DNA of 64,000 nucleotides from Cavenderia fasciculata (GCF_000203815.1 NW_004457644.1:496001-560000), one strand, 5' to 3'; positions 1-12,655 are shown, counted from the stretch's first letter. The notes: generated from the letters alone by a model not told the origin. Numbers and translations are program-made.

Positions 1-214
1 TGCTATGATTATTACTATTACCATTACCAATTCCTCCAAGACTAGCATTACTACTACTATGTGTTAGGTGTCCATTAGTACTACTACTACTACTACTATT
101 AAGAGTTGATTGGTTGTGGTGGTGGTCGGTCACTTGCTCTTGTATCGTTACTCCTCCTTTACTCTTTTTCTTGTCACTACTACCAGTGAGTTTCTTTCTT
201 GAAAGTAACCCCAT
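1..214 (-). CDS. N-terminal part of an unidentified protein (runs off left edge)
   Basis: The minus strand has an ATG at 214-212 followed by an open frame to the window edge. It begins MGLLSRKKLTGSSDKKKSKG, then a His/Asn/Ser-rich low-complexity stretch. A basic N-terminus followed by Ser and Asn repeats is common in dictyostelid proteins and says nothing specific about function. The gene is divergent from the C2CD5-like gene, with about 1 kb between the two start codons. The start is supported by the long frame and by non-coding simple repeats just upstream. Only about 71 codons are visible, so no family can be named. Confidence 0.6.
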   Translation of the reverse strand, partial: MGLLSRKKLTGSSDKKKSKGGVTIQEQVTDHHHNQSTLNSSSSSSTNGHLTHSSSNASLGGIGNGNSNNHS

Positions 215-1221
215 CTTGTATGTATCTATCTATGTATGTATCTTTTCTTGTCTCGAAGAAGAAGAGGAAGAGGAAGTCTAATATTTTACAATCGTTGTCG
301 TAAGACTTTACAACAACAACTATTACTTTGATGTTATCTTATTACTGTTGGTTGACTACTATGATACTATTGTATTCTATTTTACACTATACTATAATTC
401 TATTCTATTACAATGTTCTTTGTTCATTACGATGGTGAACGGACGGTAGATCTGTGTATTATCGGACAGTGAGTGTTCTTGTTCTATCTATTTGTTTGTT
501 GTTCTGTTTCAATCTAATCTTACTATACCCCTATGACGGGGGAGAATAAGTCTACTCTAATGAAATAATAATAGTAATAACAAACTATTAATATATATAT
601 ATATATGATGTGTAATAATAATAAATTGGTACCGCAGTTTTTCCTTGGAGGAAGTTTTTTCCCCCCCCCCCTTTGTCCAAAAATTTTTGCTATTCAATTT
701 CATTGGACGGCAATCAATCAGTTGCCATGTACCAAAGATATGATACTTACTTGATCTACAGGTAATTAAATGTGATTACCTAGGTGTAATTAATGATTCA
801 TATCCTCTTAAAGATATTGTTGGATTATGATGATGAAGAGGAGATGGATGGATACATCGATCATTCATTCATCGGAGAATTATGTGATGAAACAATCAAA
901 TAATAATAATAATAATAAATGTCAGTATCAGTATCGATTCAAACAATATTGTTACACCTAAATATATAAAATATGTACTTTTATTAATTTAAAATAAGGG
1001 TAAAATCTTGATAATAAATTTTGAAGAGGCAAAAACTAAATTGCACTCATTTCATGTTGCAAACCTAGTTTTTGTTCGGTAGTCATCTTGATCCACTAAC
1101 AAACACATCTAGATCATTGTATATCAATATATAGTATTCAGAAGAGATTAGATTAGATTAGATTCATTCATTCATCATTGTCATTGTCATTATCATTGTC
1201 ATTATCTATCACATCTAGACG
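215..1221. other. Divergent intergenic region
   Basis: About 1 kb of A+T-rich simple sequence lies between two divergent start codons. It contains TA and TAA repeats, a C-run near 661-672 and ATT/CATT repeats at about 1150-1210 just before the C2CD5-like start. It presumably carries both promoters. I see no RNA gene or open frame of note. Confidence 0.6.
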
Positions 1222-4200
1222 ATGCCTTGTATATTAAAGGTTAGAATAGGTGAGGGTAGAGACCTACCGATTATGGATAGGTCGTCTGCCCTTGCCGATG
1301 CCTATGTAGAGATAAGGTGTGGACAGACTGATCCTCAAAAGACTGATATTCAGAGAAAGACTCTTAATCCCGTTTGGAATCAAGACTTTAGATTCGAGTT
1401 TGCCAATGAAGCTGATCTTCAAGATAAACCATTGGATATTAGGTATGAAACATCAATGAACAAACAACAATGAACTGAAACAATAAGTTACTCATATATA
1501 TATATATCTCTCTCTCTCTTTATTCATATATATATATATTTTAGAGTTTGGGATTATGATTTAGTTAGTAAGAATGATATCATTGGAACTGTATTGATTG
1601 ATTTAAATTGTCTTTTAGCATCAGATGGAGCCATTCAAACTATTCAAGGTTGGTTTCCTATATTTGATACATTGAGAGGTATCAGAGGTGAATTGTTTGT
1701 AACTGCAAAGTTGGAGATATTCAAGAATGAGAACCCTTTCAAAGATGCATCTGCCGGTGTACAATTCTTTTCAAGTATGTCCAATCATCATTCAATAATT
1801 CATTGTATATAGATATTCTAACTTTACACTCTTTTTGATCATATGTATGTAGTATCAACACCATTTTCAAATTATCGAATCTCAAGTATACATGGATTCG
1901 TAGAGGAATTGATTGTTGAAAGTGATCCTGAATATCATTGGACCGATACATTCAAAGCTTCAAGATTATCAAATTTTGAAAGACAATTTCTATTATATAC
2001 TTTATCTGGGTATGAACAAACTATACATGTATTCAATGATTTTAAGAAAATATATAGATACTAATCTATTTATTTATTTATTTTTAGTAAATTAAGAAGA
2101 CAAATGGGAAAAAAAGTATTGGATATGGGAGGAAATGCAGTGTTGGAGTATAAACAACATTTTGATTTGGAGGGTGACAGTGGTATTGTTGCTCGTGGAT
2201 ATGGGACGGCTGTGACGTTGAGAAGGGTGACAGATGCTGATTTGACATCACCGTCGTTGTTGTCACCAAAGGTGGCTGGTGGAGGTGGAAGGGAGTTGGT
2301 GACTTCATCTTCATTTAGTTCGACGCATTCATCGACACACTCTTGCTCGTCAGATGACGACCATCACCATCACCACCATCACCACCATCACCACAGTGAC
2401 AGTAGTTCGAGCTCTAGCTCTAGTTCAAGTTCAAGTTCGTCTGATGACGATCCGTTGGTTCCGCACACTACCGGTGGGTTGGGATCACACGAAGTACAGT
2501 TGTACACACTCAACACGTTTCAAAATCATTTGGTGGTGCATATTGGAGGTGTCGTCAGTGTAAAGTCGGTCAAGTTATTGAAAAAGAGTAATTCACAAGA
2601 GAAGCGTGACTCGTTTTGGAATGAGATACGTAACGAGATAAAGACACATGCGCATGCGTTGGGATGCACTCATATTGTGGGGTATACAGAGAGCACGGCC
2701 ATTCAGCAGAGTGAGGATCTGTGTATCTTTAGTGCGACGGGTACGGCTGTCGTGCTCGACTTGACCCCCATTTATGCGCACTTGTCGCGCAAGATGTCGC
2801 GTGTGGACGACTCGTCAGAGGATCTGACGGGCAGCTACAAGAAGCTGGCGATCCAGCCGAGCGCGGGTGCGAGCGTCGGCAGCTACGGCAGCAACCGCAA
2901 GCCAATCACCCGCAGCGGGTCGGTGAGCGGGTCGATCGACGAAGAGGGCAGTTTCCAAGAGACGCTCTTTCGTCGCGCGACACACCAACAGCATCAACAG
3001 CAGGAGAGCAGCGGACGTGGACGACGCGGTACACGACACACCAAGCATGGACATGGACGAGAGGCTGATTGCGCAGTCTGCCATATCCCGTATAACCACG
3101 AGACATCCCCCTTTGGCAACCAGCACTACCGCTGCTCCATGTGTAAAAAGAACTATGTCCCCGAGATCCTCCTCGCGACCATCGAGATACCCCCCGGCAC
3201 ACCCGTCTCGGGCAAGGGGTGTCTAGTGCAGTCGCGTGTCTGTAGAATCAAGAAAAAGGGCACCGGTGGTGACTCGGCCACACAGCTGTCCGACTCGGTC
3301 CCCTTTATCGAGTACGACCTCCACAACCAGCTCATGTACAAGCTTAAAGTGCTCGGTATGAACGCTGCATTTGGTCTCAAGACCCAGATCACCTTTAGCG
3401 ACACGCTCGTCATTGGCGTGGCGACCGCGACCGCCGTCTTTTTGACGCCACTCCCCACCCCACCCGTGCTCCAAATTGCACGAAACATCACCGAGAATGA
3501 AGACAGCAAGTTTTTGCAGCTGCTCGACATCCAGCGCAAGATCGAGGAGCTGTGTCGCTACAACAATGCACAACTGCAGGGTGCACCCAAAACCATCACC
3601 CCCGATACTTTTGAGCGATACAACTTTGTACAAACCAAACAACATGGACACAACCATCACCACCACCATCATCATCATCGTGGAAAGTCGCCGGCTGGAT
3701 TGTTGCTGTCAAATAGCGAGACGGAGGGATCGAAACAACCCGCAGCAGCAGCCGGCACAGATTCAGCGACAGTCGAAGAAGGAGACAGTACATCTGAAGG
3801 ACAACTATCCAAGAGTGACGAGAAAAAGTCTAGAAAGCATCTCAAACAATCCAAACAACAACAACAACAACAGACGACAACATCTAGCAGCAGCAAAAAG
3901 AAGAGTAAAAAGAGTAAAAAGTTCTATTACAATCATACATCTTCGAGTGAGAGTGATGATGATAATGCCAACTACAAGAGGAAAAAGGGTGCTGGTGTAT
4001 TATCATCTGCCAAAAAGAAGCAACAGCAGGCAAAGAACAAATCATCATCGTCATCACGTAGAAAGCGTATCACCCAATCATATTATGATGATGGAGATGA
4101 TAGTGTTGTGCATACAGGTACATTGTCATCGTCGTTTGACGCAGCTGCGTCGATAACTGAGGATTCGACTCATGATGAATCGCAGACTTCGTCGTCGGAT

Positions 4201-5697
4201 GAGAGTAGCGATGAAGGTGTGGTGCGCCATCACCACCGCTCGCGTCGACATATTAACCAGAGTTCGGGCCCATCTATCCGTACGGCCAGCTCGTCGATCA
4301 ATGCAGGTCGCAAGTCGTCGTCGTCGTCGAAACACACGTCGGAGCGTCAGATCAAGCAGAGTCGACTACGCGCCATGTCATCATCGTCGGGTGAGGAGGA
4401 CACGTTACCTTCACTCGACAAGGGTAATGATGCTAGCAGCACGTTTGTCGTTGAAGTGGACGACAAGACCGATGAAGACAAGATGACGACACTACTCGAC
4501 TTTTACACGCCTCCTGGATTCTCGTTGTGCAACACCGAGGTGCAGCCTGGCCAGGTTAGACCGATCCAAAATGTTCGTCTCATCACTGCGATCCGTCGTG
4601 TCGAGTGGGATGTCGACAGTCAGTACCTCAACAAGCAGTTGTCGGTATTGTTCAACTCGTTGTACGATTCCATCATGTTTAAGCTGCGCGAACTTGCCCC
4701 ATGCATCATTTGCGGGTTGAATGTGGACATTGAAATACCCGAAGACGACCAGCTGCAGATGTTGATCACCGCAATATGCGTCATTGAGAATGAAGACTAT
4801 CTTTTGATGCCGTCCTCAACATCAACCATGCAGATGCAGCAGTTGTACCAGCAGACACCCCCACAAATGGCCGACGCTGCACTACCCATCCCACCACCCA
4901 TATCGTTGTCGTCGATGGCCGGTAAACTCAACATCCCCCAGACCATCCACGTGCCTTCCCTCACCCCACCCGCACCTTCCACACCAGCTGTCACGTCGGT
5001 CAACACACCGTCCAAATCACCCCACCACCACAACAACCACCATCATCTACTCCATTCACTCGACCAAGTTGCTTCACAGGATCCGGCCGACCTCCAATTC
5101 GACATGTCTCCTCCACGGTCACCCATGAAGCGGTCAATCGACGTGTCGACGCACAACGAACGTATCTACGAGCTATTTGGGTCGCAACAGCGTGTCGTCG
5201 AACACCGCCATGTCGAACTGACCCCACTGTCCTATCTTCCAGGATGTCGTATGGAAAAGTATCTCGGACGTATCAATATCCATCTCATCAAGGAGAGTTT
5301 CTCGGTGCGTGAGAGTGGTGGTCTCGGTGTGTTTAGTCATGTCTTTATCACCGAAGCCAATGCCATCACCCGATCCCAGGTACTCAGTCTTGGAGGCAAC
5401 GCTCTCGTTGGCTATCACATTGACGAGTTTAATCTCATCCTCGATTCTGGGCCCAAAGGACAAGCCTATTCACTTATTAGTATCAGTGGTGATGCTTATT
5501 ACTCTACACCAATTATTCAACAACAACCTCAACAACAACCCCCTCAAAGTGGTAACATCAATTCAAGTACAAATCCAACCAATATTGGTAATACATTTAC
5601 ACCTATCAACAATTCATCTGGTATTCCCAATGTTGTATCAACTTCTGGTCTTTTAGTTCAAGAACCAACAAAGAAACAAATGATGGCATCGAAATAA
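1222..5697 (+). CDS. C2 domain protein of the C2CD5/CDP138 family
   Basis: Four exons (1222-1442, 1545-1774, 1853-2009, 2088-5697) join in frame to about 1405 residues. The first about 110 residues form a C2 domain starting PCILKVRIGEGRDLP, with the usual LNPVWNQDF segment. After the C2 domain comes RRQMGKKVLDMGGNAVLEY and FDLEGDSGIVARGYGTA, the signature that follows the C2 domain in C2CD5. Near residue 530 a CAVCHIPYNHE...CSMCKKN pair plus EILLATIEIPPG matches the zinc-ribbon-like part of the same family. Animal C2CD5 binds calcium and phospholipid and takes part in insulin-driven vesicle fusion of glucose transporters; here a membrane-trafficking role is inferred only. The protein is longer than animal forms because of His, Ser, Lys and Gln runs (His runs at 2363-2395 and 3655-3681). 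Internal exon sequence from about 2760 to 3560 is clearly richer in G+C than the ends. Confidence 0.88.
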
Positions 5698-6336
5698 TAC
5701 TTTAATTTAATTTCTTAAATCTTTTTTACAACAAAACAATATATAATATAATATATAATAATATTCCCAAAAAAACATTGTAAATAAATAAAACTCTCTT
5801 CATATATTAATATATATAAATAAATATAAATAAATAATAATTAAATTAGTATTTATTTATCTATATACAACCATCCCATTTTGGGTTTTTAAAATTGTGT
5901 GTGGAGGATGAGTCATTGGTCACAAACAGTCTGTTCAAATTTTAGTATAATACTTGATATCATCTGAATGATTCACTGTGTATTCGATTAACAACAACAA
6001 TTAAAGCAACTGAAAGATTACTTTTATTGATAGTATCATTGTTGGTTGTTGTTATTCTCAGGCTATTATCAAAACAGAGCTTTTACAAAAGATTCTTGAC
6101 TATTTGTCGTTATATATTTATAAATATAAATAGGTAGGTGATTCAGTGAGTAACATGACTCAACCTTTGGGTGATTCATCGACTGCTGTGTTTCAAAGCA
6201 TTTAAAAGGATGAAGGAATCAACAGGAAGAACATTCATTCATTCATTCATAGTATATCATCAACTTACTCATCATCAAGTTTCTTTACCTATCCCTATTC
6301 CCTCTCTCTCTTTCTCTTTCAATATATATACAAATA
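5698..6336. other. Intergenic region between C2CD5-like and Sar1-like genes
   Basis: A+T-rich spacer. The first 150 bases are A-rich and probably hold the poly(A) site of the upstream gene. A short upstream ATG frame of 17 codons (from 6154) precedes the Sar1-like start, which could reduce its translation, but there is no proof that it is in the transcript. Confidence 0.5.
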
Positions 6337-7095
6337 ATGTTTTTATTCGATTGGATCAATGCATTTCTTAACTGGTTAGGGTTCCTCAAAAATGAAGGTA
6401 GTTTAATTATAGTTGGTTTGGGTAATGCTGGAAAAACAACCTTTTTGTAAATATATATATTATTGATGAGACAAGACAACAATTAAATTATCTATATTAA
6501 TATTATTATTATTATTATTAATTGACAGATCAATTATTTCACATGATATACTCAAGGCTCATATGCCAACACTTAGACCACACCAAGATAGTTTTGTAAA
6601 TATTATTTAAAATATATTCAATGGAAATAATATTTATTATTATTTATATAATGTTATTATTTATTAATCTATTTATTACTATGATTTATTTAGACACTTA
6701 AAAATATCCATTTTAATGCATGGGATTTAGGAGGACAACAAAATTTAAGAAAACTATGGAGAGATTATGTTACTACCGATTCGAATGATATTGTTATATT
6801 TGTGGTAGATTCGAATGATCGCGATTTATTGGGTGAAGCCAAGTCTGAGCTACACGATGTTTTACAGTACAGTGGTAGTCGACCAGTACTCATTATTGGC
6901 AGTAAACAAGATATCAAATCATGTATGACACGCGACGAATTAATCCAAGGATTGGATATTGGCGACTATGTCACCGGTCTAACCACCGCACCTAAAATAG
7001 TTGATGTCCTCGTTTGTTCAAATGTTACTCGTCGTGGTCTACCCCAAATCATGAATTGGATTACTAAATGTTTTGAAATTGCCTATATCAAATAA
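6337..7095 (+). CDS. Sar1-like small GTPase, divergent
   Basis: Exons 6337-6446, 6529-6595 and 6694-7095 give 192 residues, the usual size of Sar1. The N-terminus MFLFDWINAFLNWLGF resembles the amphipathic Sar1 N-terminus that inserts into the endoplasmic reticulum. The P-loop is GLGNAGKT (27-34), the switch I region has PTLRP (50-54), and switch II is WDLGGQQ (69-75). Canonical Sar1 starts COPII coat assembly at ER exit sites. Two key positions differ: the Sar1 catalytic His after DLGG is Gln74, as in Arf proteins, and the NKxD guanine motif reads SKQD (129-132). This is therefore probably a second, specialised Sar1 paralogue rather than the main one. An Arl protein is the alternative, but the N-terminus and PTLRP favour Sar1. 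Confidence 0.82.
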
Positions 7096-7231
7096 TAAAT
7101 ACAAATACATGTACTATCTCTATCTATCTTTCTTTCTTGAACATCACCAACTTTGTAACGTTCATGTCTGAGCAAAGCTGCAGAGAGAGAAGAAATTCGA
7201 AAAATAAAAAAAATTAAAAAAAAAAAAAAAA

Positions 7232-7246
7232 CCAAGTGAGACTTGG
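7232..7246. other. Short perfect hairpin before the ATP synthase gene
   Basis: CCAAGT and ACTTGG flank a three-base loop, about 95 bases before the start codon and right after an A-run. It could be a regulatory palindrome or chance; nothing else supports a function. Confidence 0.3.
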
Positions 7247-7340
7247 CACACTCACATTATGATGGTGATCATTCATTCATTGTGTTAAGTAGTGTACTAG
7301 ATCTTTAAAGATATACATATATATTAGAGAGAGAGAAGAG

Positions 7341-7853
7341 ATGATCAGATCAATCGTTAGCAGAACAAGCAGTTTAATCAACAAGAGCAGTGTCAACACA
7401 TTCGCCCGTAGAACATACGCCACCGATGCTGGTGCCAACGAGGAGCTCTTGACCTTCTCGTTTATGGTGCCACACCAAGTCATCTTTAAGGACAAGAAGG
7501 TTCAGATGATCACTTTGCCAGGTGCCAAGAGCGTCATGGGTGTTTTGAAACATCACGTTCCAAATATTGCAGAGTTGAAGCCAGGTGTCGTCGCCATCCA
7601 ACACGATGCCAACACCACTGAAAACTACTTTATCAGCGGTGGCTTTGCCTTTATCAACCCAGATGCTTCATGCTACGTCAATGCCGTCGAGGCTGTCCCA
7701 CTCGACCAAATCGACCCAACCGAAGTCAAGAATGGTCTCCAAAAATATACTCAACTCTACAATGAAGCTGTCGACGAAAAGGATAAGGCTATAGCTTTGA
7801 TTGGTTTGGAAACTCACCAACATATGGCTCATGCTGTTGGTGTTACTTTGTAA
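7341..7853 (+). CDS. Mitochondrial F1 ATP synthase delta subunit (bacterial epsilon homologue)
   Basis: Single exon of 170 residues. Residues 1-28 are rich in Arg, Ser and Thr with no acidic residue and look like a mitochondrial targeting peptide, ending near RRTYATDAGA. The rest has the beta-sandwich of the family: LTFSFMVPHQVIFKDKKVQM, then ITLPGAKSVMGVLKHHVP and YFISGGFAFIN, followed by a C-terminal helical part. In the F1Fo enzyme this subunit sits in the central stalk with gamma and couples proton flow to ATP synthesis in the matrix. Length matches eukaryotic delta. The codons are more biased to C and G endings than the neighbours, as expected for a highly expressed gene. Confidence 0.93.
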   Translation: MIRSIVSRTSSLINKSSVNTFARRTYATDAGANEELLTFSFMVPHQVIFKDKKVQMITLPGAKSVMGVLKHHVPNIAELKPGVVAIQHDANTTENYFISGGFAFINPDASCYVNAVEAVPLDQIDPTEVKNGLQKYTQLYNEAVDEKDKAIALIGLETHQHMAHAVGVTL

Positions 7854-8668
7854 ATCTTTCTCTTCTTCCCTTATAATAATAATAACAGTATTTTAATAAT
7901 AATAATCACAACAACAACAACAAACATAATACAATTAACAAACAAATATCAAATATAATAATAATAGTAGTAATAATATAATAATGATTCGAGAGATATG
8001 TACAACGACTCTTTTTAGACAATTCAGAACCTCTCTTGCGACCATCATGATCATTTATCTCTATTACCAATGACGATTATTATACTTGGTAGTGGGTACA
8101 ACAATACAATGTTTCACTCTACAACAACAACAACAACAACAAAACAACAATATACTAAACCAACCAACTCTTATAATAATAAATTAAATTTATAAATCAA
8201 ATGTTGTTGTGATCTTCATCATCTATAATCCCCATCATCACCTGGGTGATTAGATTACTTTGTTGTTACATTCCAATCTTTTTTACACTTAGATTTTTTA
8301 TTCTGGTCAAGTTATTGAATCTGTACATCTCGTGATCAACAATAGGATTAGTAGTAGCAGTATCTAGTTTGTTGATTAATTATTAATTAGTAGTTTAGCA
8401 GCAGAAATGTCCTAATTTAGGTTGTGCACGTGACCAAATCAAGTAAAATCCATCAGATCAGAAGGTTGTTTGTTTGTTGGCTTGCAAACGAGTTTAGCCT
8501 AAAAACGACCCTCCAAAAGGTCAACCCACACGCGAGCCTCGACTATTGATGGTTTGGTTGACCACCCTTTGCACTAACTATTTAAACATCATCTTATCTT
8601 ACCATTTGTCAACAAATATAACAAACAAAATATATTTATAAACATAGAAAGATAGATAGATAGATAGA
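7854..8668. other. Intergenic region with an inverted repeat
   Basis: A+T-rich with CAA repeats near 7900 and 8130. From about 8440 the composition becomes more mixed, and GGTCAACC at 8519-8526 is matched by GGTTGACC at 8556-8563, about 105 bases before the hydrolase start. This could be a binding site or a short RNA stem. No open frame is convincing. Confidence 0.45.
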
Positions 8669-9311
8669 ATGAAAGCATTAATTATTGTTGATATGGTAAA
8701 TGACTTGGTATCAGGAGTACTAGCCAATACTGAAGATGCAAACAAGATCATTCCCCAAATTAAAAAGTTGGTTGATCATGCAAGAGCCAATAAGGATTGG
8801 TTGATTGTCTATGCCAACGATGCACATCACGAAGAAGATAGAGAAATGCAAGTTTGGGGTAAACATGCCATGGAAGGCACTGAAGGTGCACAAGTCATTG
8901 AAGAATTAAAGCCAATTGGTGGTATGTACATAATATAGATAATATAATATTATAGGCTATTGATTGATTGTTGTTTTAATTAATACTAAATATTATCTTT
9001 ATCTATATTTTTGTACAGGTGAAAGAGAGATAATTTCACCAAAGAGATTTTATGGAGCATTTGATGGAACTGGATTAGAAGAGGTAATGAAGAGTCATGG
9101 AGTTACAGAGACTGTTTTAGTTGGACAACACACTCATTGTTGTGTTAGACATACTGCCTATGGATCGTTTATGCGTGGATACAAGATTGTTGTTCCATCG
9201 GACGGTGTTTGTGTGTTCCCAGGTGTCGATAACCAAGCTGCTCTAGATTATTTAAAGAATATTTATCTTGCTGAAATTACAACTACAGATACTATTATTG
9301 CTGCAAACTAA
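8669..9311 (+). CDS. Isochorismatase-family cysteine hydrolase (nicotinamidase-like)
   Basis: Two exons, 8669-8921 and 9019-9311, give 181 residues, normal for the family. The catalytic triad can be placed: Asp8 in ALIIVDMVNDLV, Lys93 in SPKRFYGAF and Cys126 in GQHTHCCVRHTAYGS. Asp51 and His53 in YANDAHH recall the metal-binding DxH of nicotinamidases. Such enzymes cleave amides or vinyl ethers through the Cys; nicotinamidases turn nicotinamide into nicotinic acid for NAD salvage. No signal peptide is visible, so a cytosolic enzyme is expected. The specificity is inferred: an uncharacterised isochorismatase-like hydrolase is the safer name. Confidence 0.85.
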
Positions 9312-9422
9312 ATAAACAAAAAGTAAACTTTAATATTATTTAAATTTATACCCTTTTTTGACAAGTTCAAAGACTGATGAAAAAAACTAAAGTTTCATTC
9401 TTTCATTTTAGTTTAATATCTG

Positions 9423-9453
<31 letters not shown>

Positions 9454-9454
<1 letters not shown>

Positions 9455-12128
9455 TGAGTAGTAGTAGGAAAGATGAACAACACATTGATGAAGAATGGGA
9501 AGATATGATTCCTACATTGAAAGATGCTTCAAATGGTATATTGATATTGACATTATGAATATAGACTCGAAAACTAATCAAACGATCAAACGATCAATCA
9601 ATCAATCAATTAATAGAAATGAAGATAGGACAATTGATTCATTCGAAATCATTTTATTTAGATAGTGCTACACTTGCACTTGAGATTGGTAATACCAAGT
9701 TGGATAGTTCCTATGACCCAGAGCTGTTGGGTGTGACACCACAGTTGTTGTGGGAGATGGGAAAGGTACCAAAAGATACTACTCTATCGATTAAACAAGT
9801 CATTGAATTGATTGATACTTTAATGGGATTAGAGGTATGTTATGGAGGATAAACAAATAGTAAATTGATTGTCTAGTTTTATTTACCATTATTATTATTA
9901 TTATTGATTTTAACTTATTTAGGTTGGATGGATTGAAGGTAACCCTATATCATTTACATTATTCAATTGCATGTATTTACATGTATACAAGAAATTAGAA
10001 AACAAATATTTGTCAACCTATATCAAAATGTTATTATTATCTTGTGATGTTTGTTTTACTCATGTATCAAGAGGTGATATTTGTTTGGTAAGTTACAACA
10101 AACCTTATAGAAACTATCATTTAGAATGATCCTAATCCTCTAATCTCTCCTTTTTTGTTTCTTAGGAAGAAGATTTTAGTATGGCAACATTTGATTTTGA
10201 TTATGCAAGTGGAGAGAATGCAATTGAATTAACAAAGAGAATCAATGAATTGGAAAATGAATTGGGTACAGAAATTAAATCTTTGGAAGGAAAAGAAGAT
10301 TCTTTTGATACCATTAATGATTTAAAAGATTTAGCTGAAAGATTATCATTTAGAAAGGTAAAGTTAAAAAGAAGAAAAGAAACCTATATTATTATTATTT
10401 TGATTATTTACATTTACATTTTTATATTATATTTTATTTCTATATATATAGAGTTACTATATTGTATTATTTTCATTATTATCACCAAATATGACATTGG
10501 CAACTAAATCATTGGCCAATATTCAAATTGTTTTACAATCATTGAAAACAAAGGCATCAAAGCGAACTGCTGCTGCCAAGGTTAATTTACCCGATGGTAT
10601 TTTCAATCCACAAGTGGTCAATCAAAACATGTCTTGTATGAAATTCCCAGTCTATGTACCACGTAGTCACAGCGCAGTGATTGACTATTTTGACAAGATG
10701 ATGAGCGACATTGGATCGGTGTTCAAGATGCCCTATGTGATGGAGTTTTACCAAAACAAGCCAGCTGCATCGTCCAACAAACAACAACCACAGCCACAAA
10801 ACAATTTGTCGCGATTGGGTATTCTCGAGATACTAGACTACCACTTGTACTTTAGTAAATTGACACCACACATTATCGTGCGATCGATCATGCGTCGTCT
10901 ACTCTTTCCCAATCCCACCCAACAGTTTTTCAGAGCCAATGACTTGCAACACGCTCTCTTGGACTGGATGGGAGATTTTGGTGTACCCTTTTCGTACTTG
11001 ACCAACAAGGAACCCGATTTCCAAAAGTTCCTCGATCACTTTTCTGTTGCCTTTCAAAAAATACTCATCAACACTGCACTAAATCGCGCACGTCAACGTA
11101 GAAAGCTCCGTTACTGTCTGTTTGACCTTTCGATTCTTCAAAACGAGGCTGACATGATCGACAATAACCTCGCCAAGGACAAGACACAAATCTCTCTCAT
11201 GTTTGGCAGCTTTATCATGCAGCTCAAGGTCAAGTTGATGATTCAGTACTTGATGTTGGGTTTTGAGCTCGAGCTCTATTCTCCACACGAGTATCAGTTG
11301 ATCTACTGGTACTTGGACTGTCTCACCAACGTGCAAATCACAGTGCACCACTACACTCACAACCAAGCCATCAAGATTGTCCAATCTACACCCAAGTCTA
11401 AAAAGGATGCCAAGAAATTGGCCAAAAAAGGAGGCAAAGAAAAGCAGTCACCAAGTCTGCCGGTCCAAGCAAGAATGCTCCCGCTGCTGCCAACAAATCA
11501 AACAACGCAAATCCACCACAACCAGAGATACCACCAGCAACTCCCGAGAGATTATTAATTCAAGCACACAGACTTGTATGCAAGTCAATGTTTAGAGTCA
11601 TGACTGTTATGGAAATCATGGAAAAGGTCAAAAAACCAGACAGTCCATTCAGTTCACCAACCATGCGATTCCTCAAGCGATTCGACATATTCAACAACCC
11701 TCCTTACCAACAACCAGAAGCTCTCACCATCGAACAATTCAACGAGGCCTCTGACCCAAAGGGAAGCAGTGCCTTTTCTATTTTGGCATCTGTCATGGAG
11801 TTGACAAAACTTGTCAAACAAACTTTGGAATCTTTTAACAAATTCGAACCTGCTCCTCCATTTTATTTAATTGAAGAGTCTAAATTAATTCAACGTGTAT
11901 GTATAAACAAAAAAAAAAGTAAAAAGGTAAATAATAATTAACTCTGTTTTTTATTTCTTTTCTTTTTTTTAGGCAAATTTATCTTTAATTTTATTTATTC
12001 TTAAATTATTACCAAAAGAACATGAATCATTACCAGCAAATACTGAAATTAATACACCAAAGGGATCATTAGTCTTGGATATTACAAAGGTTTATTATCC
12101 AGGTTTAAAGATTGAAGAAAAAAAATAA
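9454..12128 (+). CDS. NatC N-terminal acetyltransferase auxiliary subunit NAA35/Mak10 (frame broken once)
   Basis: Exons 9454-9535, 9617-9834, 9923-10087, 10166-10357, 10452-11896 and 11973-12128. The protein would have about 752 residues, close to other NAA35 proteins. Family marks are IGQLIHSKSFYLDSATLALE near the start, GWIEGNPISFTLFNCMYLH, and the later LEILDYHLYFSKLTPHIIVRS block. NAA35 anchors the NatC complex (with NAA30 and NAA38) that acetylates N-terminal Met before hydrophobic residues, probably at the ribosome. Between about 11430 and 11455, in a Lys-rich low-complexity stretch, the frame shifts as if one base were missing; upstream the frame ends at 11558, and downstream the family sequence continues in another frame through RLLIQAHRLVCKSMFRV. 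An assembly error in A-runs is the simplest explanation; a real pseudogene is less likely because the rest is intact. Confidence 0.85.
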
Positions 12129-12621
12129 TTAATAAATAAATAAAATAGAAAAGATCGAGTAAGACTTTAACAATATTTAATTAGTTTGAAGCGTTAAAAA
12201 TATTAAATAAATTTTTATTTACAATTTTGTTGTTGTTTTGTTGATGTTGTTGTTGTTGTTGTTGTTGTTGGTTTGGATGGTCATACAACAATAGTTTTCT
12301 TGAAAATGGTTTTTAAAAAGACCATACCAATAAATTTGACTAAATTATTCTATATATTTTAGTTCACTGTGCACAAGGAGGGTTGAGGATGATGAGGTTG
12401 ATAATTTGTATATATTATTTAATGATCCAAACAACAATTATTATTTTGGTAAAAAAAAGATTAAGCAGTCTTTTTCGATTGCATGTAAAAAATAAATACG
12501 GTGAATGTTGTGGTAGTGATTTTTGTTACCAATAAATAATAATTGTTGAATATGATGAAATAGGATTGATAAAGTTGTTGAATCTGTTGGGTTTGGTTAC
12601 GATAAAATATTTGTGAGTGTG

Positions 12622-12655
<34 letters not shown>

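Noticed and set aside
2084-5463. Many overlapping open frames on both strands within the C2CD5-like gene
   Set aside because: They are shadows of the long, G+C-rich coding exon; only the frame 2088-5697 has family motifs.
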